Shown: one piece after another, positions 35,425 through 44,228 of the stretch | Numbering within the stretch: the first letter of the stretch is position 1 | Layout of the letters: the number at the start of each line of letters is the position of its first letter | Assembly (NCBI RefSeq): GCF_019933155.2 | Contig: NZ_OK052578.1 | Coordinates: 186,001 to 250,000 of the forward strand | DNA length: 64,000 bases | Origin: Metabacillus dongyingensis | Lineage (GTDB): Bacteria; Bacillota; Bacilli; Bacillales; Bacillaceae | Direction: 5' to 3' | Translations under genes and position numbers: made by a program | Notes under the pieces: model-generated | What the model was told of the DNA's origin: nothing | Databases searched by the model: none | Seen by the model: only the letters and a program-made list of their open reading frames with translations

Positions 35425-35577
35425 AAGGTTAATAGGGGAGGAGGGTTGCGAGTATTCACTGCTTTTTCCTCCTAAAATATCTATTAGTTAAAAAAATAGT
35501 AATCTACTTTTATAATGCCGTTATTAATTAAATCAAATAGGACGATGCATAACCATGAAAGGGAGGAAGGACGTACG

Positions 35578-35673
35578 ATGGAATTTGCAGCCATCAATTA
35601 TTTAGAGGGGAGCCCTCCAGAATTAATGTATTTTTCAACTTATGAGCTTTCTGAAAGACTCCTTCTTACTTAA
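35578..35673 (+). CDS. 31-codon ORF with strong ribosome site
   Basis: MEFAAINYLEGSPPELMYFS, then TYELSERLLLT and stop. GGGAGGAAGG precedes the ATG by seven bases. It may be a genuine small protein or the start of a truncated gene; no family recognised. Confidence 0.35.
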   Translation: MEFAAINYLEGSPPELMYFSTYELSERLLLT

Positions 35674-35722
35674 GAAAAGCCCCCGATTTGAAGAGCGATA
35701 TTTCATTGCTGGATTATCTCCT

Positions 35723-36454
35723 TCATTTATTGCAGTTTCCCGTACTCGGCTGGAGGTCGGGTCTGGTTCCTATTATCACAGTAGCATCCAGTTCGTCGTA
35801 ATATTCTACTTGTGGTATTAGGCCGTATTGAGCAAAGAGATCAACGGTCTGTAACGCTTGCCGCTTGCTAGTCTCAACCAATAAATAACCGCCGGGTGCC
35901 AGCCAGTGAAGTGCCTCAATAGCTACTCGCCGATGGACGGCAAGCCCATCCGCGCCACCGTCGAGCGCAACAAGCGCCTCATGTACGCGGGCCTCTTGTG
36001 GTAACAGCCCTATTAACTCTGTAGGAACGTAGGGTGCGTTTGCGATTAGGATGTTCACACGACTACGTAATTTGATTGGCAGTGGTTCGTAGAGGTCACC
36101 TTCATACACATGTCCACCATCGAAAGTAATGTTACGGCGGGCACACCGCACCGAGGCTGGGTCAATATCGGTTGCATACAACTCAATCCATCCCAGTGTT
36201 GAGGCTAGCGCGGCGCCCACCGCACCGGTTCCGCAGCACAGGTCCACGATGATATCTCCTGGCTTGGCGAAGGCAGCGGCTTTGTGGACGAGAAACTCGG
36301 TACGGCGTCGGGGTATGAAGACTCCCGGCTCTACAGCTATCCGGATATCGCAAAAATCTGCCCAACCGATTATGTGTTCGAGAGGAAAACCGGCTGCTCG
36401 CCGATCAACCATGGCGGCAAGGGCAGCCGGAGTCCGTGCCTCTGATAGGAGCAA
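35723..36454 (-). CDS. PrmC/HemK-like protein N5-glutamine methyltransferase, GC-rich and probably acquired
   Basis: 243 residues as read from TTG 36454. Class I methyltransferase features are IIVDLCCGTGAVGAALAS (motif I), ELYATDIDPASV, and the substrate motif IANAPYVPTELI. The latter has NAPYVP where PrmC has NPPY, as in the branch of unknown substrate. The same frame continues upstream with conserved-looking ITRLRSAGCVFAEDETR. It has no canonical start there, whereas ATG 36528 would join it if the T6 run at 36511-36516 had one more base. GC content is visibly far above that of neighbours. It is transcribed alone. Confidence 0.85.
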   Translation of the reverse strand: MLLSEARTPAALAAMVDRRAAGFPLEHIIGWADFCDIRIAVEPGVFIPRRRTEFLVHKAAAFAKPGDIIVDLCCGTGAVGAALASTLGWIELYATDIDPASVRCARRNITFDGGHVYEGDLYEPLPIKLRSRVNILIANAPYVPTELIGLLPQEARVHEALVALDGGADGLAVHRRVAIEALHWLAPGGYLLVETSKRQALQTVDLFAQYGLIPQVEYYDELDATVIIGTRPDLQPSTGNCNK

Positions 36455-36617
36455 CCGGGTCTCATCTTCCGCAAAGACACAACCTGCGGATCGAAGCCTG
36501 GTGATTATACTTTTTTCTCTTTCGTCATATATATTAAAATTAATTTGCTCTCCTATTTAAATCACCACTCTTGATACCTTTTTAAGTTTATTAATATTAT
36601 TACTTCGTTAAAAAAAG

Positions 36618-36785
36618 GTGAAATCCTTCCTTACTGCCGGTGTAAACGAGACTTGGATCACTATGTTCGTCTTAAGGGGCGTAACGCCTGAACTTGCAGC
36701 ATTAGCAAAAGTAGCACACTTTTCCTTGATCCCTGTCTTTTATGGGATGCTAAAAGCTGCAGGGGTGGCCAAAGATTATAGGTGA
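36618..36785 (+). pseudogene. Short ORF or gene remnant, unrecognised
   Basis: 55 codons from GTG after GGTG-type context: MKSFLTAGVNETWITMFVLR, then GVTPELAALAKVAHFSLIPV, then FYGMLKAAGVAKDYR. Coding-like and partly hydrophobic; no family assigned. Followed by a terminator at 36791-36823 (AAGAACG/CGTTCTT plus T5). Confidence 0.4.
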
Positions 36786-37023
36786 TGCTAAAAAGAACGG
36801 CGCAAAGTGGCGTTCTTTTTGTGTTTATGTTTAACATGGATCTTTCTCATCAAGAGATAAAGTGGTTCCTTCATTTATCGATCTCTTCTTTAGTAGCATC
36901 TCTTTTCAATTCATCTTTTATATTGATACCTTGAGAAATGCCGGTTCATCAGTAGATCATTTTTCATGTTTCATAAGCATTCCCCCTTCAAGGTTAAAAT
37001 GCCTGCTTGCTCCATCTTTCCAT

Positions 37024-37125
37024 TTTAATTAAACGTTTGTTTAAAATTAATAAGTAAAAAATAACGACTTTTTTTAACAGACTGGATCAGGGAAGCAAAG
37101 GTATTTTTGCCTCATTCAAAATAAC
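37024..37125. repeat. Intergenic module with TetR-like palindrome, copy 2
   Basis: TTAATTAAACGTTTGTTTAA then, after about 35 bp, CAGACTGGATCAGG and GGTATTTTTGCCTCATTC. It parallels 1027-1180. The 36840-37020 stretch holds no intact gene. Confidence 0.55.
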
Positions 37126-37244
37126 TTCCCTAATGGATGCAGAGAAGTAGTGTTTAAAGATTCATGATAGAGTAACGTCTTGAAGGGTTCTCTCTTAGTA
37201 CAGGATTTATTAAGAATGATAGTGTTATAGTCTAAGCTTAGGTA

Positions 37245-37730
37245 CATACTGTTTCATAATGCATGTACAATATTATAAGGTGTGTGCAGTTTATTAAGGC
37301 ATATTTGATTGAATAGGAAATATGCTAGTTAATAAAATCTGTACATTTTAATAAGGTAAGTAGAGATTAATAAGATGTGTGCAGTTTGACTAAGCATGTT
37401 TGAGTAAATAAGTGATATGTAAGTTGATAAGTGCTATACATATTAAAAAGGTAAGTAGAATTTAATAGGGTATGTGCAGTTAGATAAGACATGTTTGATT
37501 AAATAAGAAATATGTAAGTTTATAAGGGCTATACATATTAAAAAGGTAAGTAGTCTTTAATAGAGTATGTGCAGTTAGATAAGGCATGTTTGAATGAAAA
37601 AGAAGTATGTAAGTTAATAAGGTTTTTACATTTTAAAAAGGCATTTACTATTTAATAAGGCATGTATAGTAAAATAGGCGTGTTTTAATTGATAAGGCTA
37701 GTATAGTTGGATAATGTATGTAAGGTTTCC
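37245..37730. repeat. Nested tandem array: 95-bp units each made of five 19-bp subunits
   Basis: The string TGTGCAG recurs at 37283, 37378, 37473 and 37568, exactly 95 bp apart, with a diverged fifth copy (TGTATAG) at 37663. Each unit divides into five 19-mers, for example TGTGCAGTTAGATAAGACA, TGTTTGATTAAATAAGAAA and TATGTAAGTTTATAAGGGC, sharing the ending TWWATAAGG. There is no open frame. It lies upstream of the res site and resolvase. It resembles an iteron or protein-binding array rather than coding DNA. Confidence 0.9.
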
Positions 37731-37791
37731 CTATTTATTCATTAATGAAAGATTATGTGTTTTTGATTTTTTATGATTTGTTATTTTAACC

Positions 37792-37914
37792 CGTTCGCAA
37801 AAGTACACTTTTCCGAACGGGATATTTTTTTATTATTTCATTTCTTTTTTTCGTTCGTTTAAGTATGAAAACATTATTCGAACGTTCTCTATTTTACATA
37901 CACTTTTCCGAACG
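37792..37914 (+). promoter_or_regulatory. res-like recombination site with three inverted-repeat subsites
   Basis: Three CGTTC.../...CGAACG pairs: 37792-37819 (28 bp, arms 12/13 matched around an AC centre), 37852-37884 (33 bp) and 37883-37914 (32 bp). ACACTTTTCCGAACGG occurs in both the first and third. Position just upstream of a serine resolvase gene matches a res site, where subsite I is the crossover point. The first subsite can also act as a terminator hairpin. Confidence 0.75.
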
Positions 37915-37958
37915 GATTTGATAGAATTAGAGAAAGAAAAGGGAAGAGGAGTAAAAAA

Positions 37959-38579
37959 ATGGATGTCAGAAAATTTGGTTACATACGAGTAAGCAGCAAA
38001 GATCAAAATGAAGGACGTCAACTTCAAGCCATGCTGGAGAATGGTCTCAACGAACGCGATATCTTTTTGGATAAACAAAGTGGAAAAAATTTCAATCGAG
38101 AACAGTATCAGCTGCTGAAAAGAATGATTCGTAAAGGAGATGTTCTTTACATTCATTCTTTAGATCGGTTTGGACGGAACAAAGAGGAGATTCTTCAAGA
38201 ATGGAATGACATTACTAAAAATATTCAAGCAGATATTGTAGTGATGGATATGCCGTTACTAGACACTACTCAATATAAAGATAGCCTTGGTACATTTATT
38301 GCTGACTTGGTTTTACAGATCCTTTCCTGGATGGCTCAGGAAGAACGAGATCGTATTCGTAAACGGCAGCGTGAGGGGATAGATGTTGCTTTAAAGAATG
38401 GTGTAACGTTTGGACGGCCAAAAATACAGGCTACGGAAGCCTTTAATGAAATCTATACCAGATGGAAGGCCGGAGAGATGACTGCTGTAAAAGCTATGGA
38501 AGAATTAGGTGTTAAAAAGACGACTTTTTATAAGTTGGTTAATGAACATGAAAAAGGTTTTAAAAAGATCAGTATATAA
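37959..38579 (+). CDS. Serine recombinase / resolvase (Tn3 TnpR-like)
   Basis: 206 residues. The N-terminal resolvase domain has FGYIRVSSKDQNEGRQLQAM with nucleophile Ser near position 12, ISLDR-type HSLDRFGRNKEEILQEW, and the long E helix around FIADLVLQILSWMAQEERDR. The C-terminal helix-turn-helix has GRPKIQATEAFNEIYTRWKA and ELGVKKTTFYKLV. The ribosome site GGGAAGAGGAG precedes ATG. It should act on the res-like site 45-167 bp upstream and repress itself. It may come from a transposon or an integrated plasmid. Confidence 0.93.
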   Translation: MDVRKFGYIRVSSKDQNEGRQLQAMLENGLNERDIFLDKQSGKNFNREQYQLLKRMIRKGDVLYIHSLDRFGRNKEEILQEWNDITKNIQADIVVMDMPLLDTTQYKDSLGTFIADLVLQILSWMAQEERDRIRKRQREGIDVALKNGVTFGRPKIQATEAFNEIYTRWKAGEMTAVKAMEELGVKKTTFYKLVNEHEKGFKKISI

Positions 38580-38891
38580 TAGTAGAAACTCGGCAAAAAG
38601 AAAAAACAATTTTCAGTATTGAGCTCCTTTTGTCTATAAGTCAATAATCTTTTATACATCAAATTACAGACTATCTTTCTTTTAGACTGATTTCTACAAA
38701 AAATATTTAAATAATAAATTAAATAATATAATTGTCTAGAAGATACAACTTTTAGACAAATCATATTTGGTTAAAAAGTGAAAATTCTTTGAAGTGAATA
38801 CTATAATATTTAACTGCCTTTTTCAATGTACTATATTTTTGAAAGAAAATGCAGAAGTTAAATGGATCGTTCCGGCAGAAGAGATAAAATA

Positions 38892-39050
38892 ATGAAACCT
38901 TGGATTCCTATTCTTGCAATCCTGGGTGGTATTTGTGAAGAAGTTACATGGAAATGCTCTAAAACCTCCGGATGGTATTAATTGTTATTTCTGTAATTGG
39001 TTTAATCATTAACGGCTTATTCTTTGCTCTTACATTCATTTTCTTGTATC
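38892..39050 (+). pseudogene. SMR-type multidrug efflux remnant
   Basis: MKPWIPILAILGGICEEVTW resembles the first helix of small multidrug resistance proteins (with the membrane Glu and the VTW motif). After a frameshift it continues IVISVIGLIINGLFFALTF, typical of helix 2. Helices 3 and 4 are not found intact. A frameshift and stops inactivate it. Confidence 0.55.
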
Positions 39051-39540
39051 TCCGGAATCATAGCCCTTCGTTACGGATTCCAAAAGAATAGAAATAATTC
39101 TGTGACCGTATAATTTGAAAGCATTATTGACCTTGATATTGCTTCCTTTGATAGTCTCAGGTTGTGGCAAGCTACAAGGATGAAGAGCGGTTATTTGCAA
39201 AGGCATTAAAAAGATGTGAACGATTGGTCCAGTGCCCCTTCTTATAGCTGCAGCTTTTATATCCATCTGTAGGAAGGGGATATATTGGATGAATGTGTTA
39301 TTAATCTTGAAGCTGAAAAAGAATATTGCCTCCGCAACTTCCAGGTAGGCTATGAGGTAAGTGATTCATTATATCGATGGAGAAGGAATGATTCAAATGG
39401 AATAATGAACATGAGGTCACTTTCCTTATTTGAATATGTAACTATATATTTTCTTTGGCACTAATGAGAGATTTTACAGGTGTGGAGGCATCACGAAAAA
39501 CATGCAGGTGGATATTGTTATAGTGAATATATAGGGTTGT
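39051..39540. other. Decayed intergenic DNA between two resolvase copies
   Basis: Short hydrophobic frames such as GPVPLLIAAAFISICRKGIY near 39227 may be further remnants of efflux genes. Nothing intact. Confidence 0.35.
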
Positions 39541-39768
39541 TCCAAGAAGAACGAGTCCTAATTCGAAAAAGGCAGCGTGAAGGGAGATTTGGCTGGCTTT
39601 ACGAAACGGTGTGTCGTTTGGACTGCCATAAGTAAAAGGGAAGATGTATTCAAAGAAATCTATGTTCGTTGGAAAGCAGGAGAGATGAAAGCTGTTAAAG
39701 CAATGGGGGAATTAGGTGTTAAAAAGACAACTTTTTATAAGTTGGTCAAGGAGAATCAAAACCGCTAA
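39541..39768 (+). pseudogene. C-terminal fragment of a second serine resolvase
   Basis: EERVLIRKRQREG, then after a frame change EDVFKEIYVRWKAGEMKAVK and AMGELGVKKTTFYKLVKEN, near-identical to the C-terminal domain of the resolvase at 37959. Downstream flanks are also similar (ATAGTAGAAACTCGGCAAAA at 38578 against ATAGAAGAAACTCGTCAAAT at 39799). So a resolvase-plus-flank unit was duplicated, and this copy has decayed. Confidence 0.85.
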
Positions 39769-40054
39769 AATAAAATCACTCAATATAATAGAAGAAACTC
39801 GTCAAATAGAAACCATTCTCCGTTAATTATTTTTAATGAATAGAGAGAACCAATGATCATTAATTATGATTACATATTCACTTTAAACTTTATACTGTAA
39901 AAGTGATTCAATTATACGTTGTTATATATTAAATTATGACGTTCTTACTCTTAATCTATTAGGGAATAAAAATTTTGTGTGTGAAAAGTTATATCCATAA
40001 TGTAGTAAATGTGTAATAATTTATATTAAATATATAAATAAGTGAGGCATTATT

Positions 40055-43000
40055 ATGAATATACCAATGGATATTACTGAAGCAATAAAAAATAATAAAC
40101 TAGTTTTCTTTGTTGGTTCTGGATTTTCAAAAACTCTTGGTTTTCCCGATTGGAATAATTTAGTTAAAGATGTGTAAAAAAACTTAAGTCAGAAGATGAA
40201 GAATATGAAAAACTATTAGATGCTTTTAGTTTCTTCACAGCAATTGAGATTTTAGAAAAAATAAAAGAGCATAATCCAGGTAATAAAAGGAAAGTATATG
40301 AAGTTTTAAGAAAAATTTTTCAATTAACAGATGAGCATAAGAACTTATTAGACAACCATAGAATGCTGGGCGAAATTACAACAAAAATTATTACTACAAA
40401 TTATGATCAATCACTTGAAGAGGCGAATCCTAACTTTCAAAAAATTGATCAATTACATGAGTTTGATTTAGCTACTTTAGATGGATTGGAAAATTATATA
40501 TTTAAATTACACGGATGTATTAGTAACGTTTCGAGTTGTGTTTTGTTTAAAGCAGATTATGATGATTTATACAATCAAAATACAGCAGCAATCGAAAGAC
40601 TTAAGAGTATAATAACGGATCAAACTATAATTTTTTTAGGTTTTAGTTTATCAGATCCTTTTGTAAAAATGCAATTTGAATATATAAACAAAGTTTATAA
40701 AGGTTTAGGAAAAACACACTATTTTGTGACAACTTCAGACAATAATGAGCTTAAAGATTACGGTGTATCTCCAATTAAGTTAGATAATTGGAGTGATATC
40801 CCAATATTTTTAGAAATGTTAAAAAAAAAAATCAATTATTAGCTAGGGATGAAAGTATTGTTATTCCTACTGAGTCTAAAGTAAGTACTATTACAATTGC
40901 TGTTCTTATTGCTGATTCACTTGATAGAAATTCTAATTATGATATTGATAAAATTCTTAAACAATTTGATAAACTGGATATAGAATTATATTTTTATTAT
41001 TTATCAGAGAATAATTTGAATAATTTAATTGATTGCGATTATATTTTTGTCTTTACTTCTATTGTTCAAGGGCAAATTATTATTGAAGATCATTATTTAA
41101 AAGCTACTCCTATTCCTTTATATAAATTTGAAGATATGATAGGTAGCGATTTAGTGAAAGGTATCTTTATATTTTCTGATAATCATTTTAATGTAGAAGA
41201 AATAAAAATAAAAAAATTACCGATAACCCTTGTTAAATTAGATAAAGAAAATGATTTAAATAGCTTTATTTTTAAATTACTGAAAAAGGCTAATATTGAT
41301 CAAATATCAAATTGTATATTTTTTAATAAAGAAAATTTAAAATTGGTACCAATTAATTCCAGTAAGATAAAAACTAATCTAATAAATCTTAAGAATAAAA
41401 CTTTTGTTTCTGAAGAGATTAATCCAAGAAATTTATTTAATTTCGTTGGAAGAAAAACTGATATTGAGGATATTACGCGAAAGATATTAGATCAAAACAA
41501 TCAGATATTAACAATTAAGGGCTCTGGTGGAATTGGTAAAACAACAGTTGTTTCAAAAGTAGCATTAGAATTAGCAAAGAGAAATTACTTTAACGATGGT
41601 ATATACTTTGTTGATTGTGAACATATCACAAGCTATGAAACTTTTGAGCAAAAAATAGCTTCTTGTTTTCAGTTAGAAAAAACATCTGAATTTAGAGAGC
41701 ATTTAAAGCAAAACCATTTGATGGCGGATAAGTTGATAATTTTAGATAACTTTGAGCCTTTGCTATATCTTAGCCAAATAAAGAAGATAAAAGAATTAGT
41801 AAATTTTATATGTGATTACACCCAGGTTCTAATAACTTCTCGTGAATGGATTGGATTTGATTTTGAAAACCGACATGAATTGAGACTGCTTAGTACTGAA
41901 GAAGCTTACGAGTTATTTATCAAATTATATCGTGTAAAAAATGACGAAATGGAAATAAAGATTCTAAAAGAATATATATTAGAAAAATTATTGAATAATA
42001 ATCCATTAGCAATAAAACTAATAACTAAAATTAGTGTACCTAATATGTCTATGAGTAGTTTAAAAAAAGAACTAACAGATGACTTTTTTAGTGCTACAAC
42101 TCTTGGATATGAAGATATTTTTAACGAAGCCGTAGATCAAAATATAGAGCGTTCAGAATCTGTATTTCAATCAATAAATTATTCATACAAAAGATTGAAA
42201 CCAAAAGAGCAATTAGCTCTTGAAATGTTATGTTTATTTCCTAATGGTATATTCTTAGAAAATTTCAAGAAATTTTTTGATTCTAAAGAATTTAAGGTAG
42301 AAGCAAATAAAGTAAGCTATAGAGAAATAAAATCTTTAGAGAATAAATCTTTAGTCGAAACATCTGGAGGTATTGTTAAATTACAATCAATAATCGGTAG
42401 ATTTGCAGAAGTTCACTTTGAAAAAAGAAGCTCACAAGAAAAAAGTCTATATTATAAGAGAGCATTTCAATATAATGAGTACTTAGCAAATACGATGTAT
42501 TATCTAGAGTCCTTTCATGTCCCCACTGCCCAAAGAATATATGATAAAAACAATGATAATTTTACAAAATAGGTAATAGAAATAGACTACTGCAAGATGA
42601 AATTGATACTTACATTGGTGAATTATTCAAAAAAAATCATATTGAAATAATGCAAGCTACGTATATTAGAGCTAAATTAGGAGATTACGACTTAAGAAAT
42701 TTTCGAGAACTAGTAATAACTAATCCATACACTTCAGGATTAAAGAAATTAATGTCCGCTTTTGTAGCAAAAGATGAAAATGACACTCACTTTTTGTATA
42801 AGTCCGCAATAAAAGATTTAAAGCATATTAAATATTACTATGTAGAAGGTATTTATTTTTTTGCAAAACATTTGAAAGAGATACAATCCGATGAATATAT
42901 TTATTGGTACGAAAAGGGAATAGGGCTGGCTAAAAAACATTGGTATCGATTTTTAGTACATCAATTTCAATGTCTAGATTCTGGGTCATATACTGAATAC

Positions 43001-43126
43001 AATGAAGAAAACTATCCTATCCCTTTAGTTGTTCAAGACACTTATATAGCACAATTAAATAGATACCTATTAAAAAGTTTAGAAGAAGATCGTAAAAAGA
43101 TAAACTTCTTATTTGATAATAGATAA
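40055..43126 (+). pseudogene. SIR2-STAND NTPase anti-phage-type protein, three single-base breaks
   Basis: If three one-base losses are restored, this is one protein of about 1,023 residues. The N-terminal SIR2 NADase-type domain has FFVGSGFSKTLGFPDW, ITTNYDQSLE, FKLHGC (catalytic His) and FLGFSLSDP. A Rossmann-like linker (ITIAVLIADSLDR) follows. The NB-ARC/STAND core has NFVGRKTDIED, P-loop GSGGIGKTT, Walker B LIILDNFEP, VLITSRE and NNPLAIKL. A winged helix (ALEMLCLFPNGI) and a helical C-terminus complete it. Breaks are at 40175 (before A7), 40821-40831 (A11) and 42566-42572. ATG 40055 has AAGTGAGG. SIR2-STAND proteins typically deplete NAD on phage sensing. No partner gene follows. Confidence 0.88.
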
Positions 43127-43969
43127 AATAAAATGGAAAATTACTCTTACAATTCCTACTATAGAACATTATTTAATTAATAAAATATATGTAAAATTTA
43201 TTAATCAATTACAAGTATTAAAATTGTTAGATATAATTAATTAACAAATACGGCAAAACAACCGTTTATGATGGTGGATTTAGATATAAGATTTTAATGA
43301 AAAAACGAATAATAAGAGTTGATTTCACCTCTTTTCTACTGCAATAAGTTTCGAGTGACAATTTCAATTAAGTCAAATCAATGGCCATTTTTTGAAGGGT
43401 CCAAAGTAAGTAAGTTATAAAACTAAAGTTCCCAAAATTATAAAAGGAATTTGAACACATAATTATTTAGGTTGATAAAATAAACTTCAAAAACCTAGAA
43501 AATTAAACGTTTGTGGAACTTACTTTTCGAATACTTAAAATAGTATTTATTCAACAAATCTTTTATTGTAGAGACTTTCAAGACACTAATGTAGGTACAG
43601 TCTTGTCAACGAACAAAAATTAATCTACTTATTTTATTTCTCATAACAAAAGTATTAAGTTTACATAATACAGATTATAGACAGCATTATATTTTAAAAG
43701 AGCAGTGAGAACTGCTCTTTTTTGAGTTGTAAGGTGGATGTCAGATGTTGCTGTTTAAAGACGAATAGATGTTTCATTACAAATAAGTGTTGATTAAGCA
43801 CTCCAGGGGAAACTTTTTCTGTAGCTGTTGTAAAATAGTTGTTCTGTTAAAGGGAGATTCACTTCAATAAGGAGTAGGTTTTTTTATTGAACGAAACAGA
43901 ATGGCTGAGCAAGAAATCATAAAAATGATATAATTCAGATAGTTTGAAATACAAAGGAAGTGCAGCAAT
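43127..43969. other. Intergenic region with a terminator and a repeat fragment
   Basis: AT-rich and without a gene. A terminator stem AAGAGCAGT/ACTGCTCTT with T6 lies at 43696-43724, and a repeat-family fragment (CTGTTAAAGGGAGATTCACT) at 43843-43900. Confidence 0.5.
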
Positions 43970-44227
43970 ATGATTTCTAACTTACAAACAGAGGGTTTAA
44001 TTCTTCGTCCTTTTAAATTTAGTGACACTCCAAGATTCCCTGAATTAGCAGGTGACACAGCAGTGGCTGAAACTACATTAGATACGCCCCATCATTATCC
44101 TCTTGAGGCTGCAGAAAATTGGATTAGAAATCATCCTAAGTTAATTGACAATGGTAATGTGTTTTTAATAGATAATGCAGAACTTATCGGTACAATAACA
44201 ATTCGGGATTTTATTGGATTGTCATAA
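43970..44227 (+). pseudogene. N-terminal fragment of a RimJ/RimL-type acetyltransferase
   Basis: 85 codons: TEGLILRPFKFSDTPRFPEL and LEAAENWIRNHPKL are typical of the GNAT RimJ/RimL N-terminal half. GTITIRD is where motif D should lead on, but the frame ends and the acetyl-CoA motif is absent. The kinase gene starts two bases later, so the C-terminal half was replaced. Confidence 0.8.
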
Positions 44228-44228
44228 G

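Noticed and set aside
36129..36560. + strand open frame over the methyltransferase gene
   Set aside because: Shadow of a GC-rich gene read on the opposite strand; no ribosome site and no family features.
37245..37730. Regular repeats considered as a CRISPR array
   Set aside because: Units are contiguous with no unique spacers; 19-bp and 95-bp periodicity fits tandem binding sites, and no cas genes are present.
37959..43126. Interpretation of the island as a complete plasmid or Tn3 transposon
   Set aside because: No replication initiator, partition gene, transposase or terminal inverted repeats were recognised in the window.
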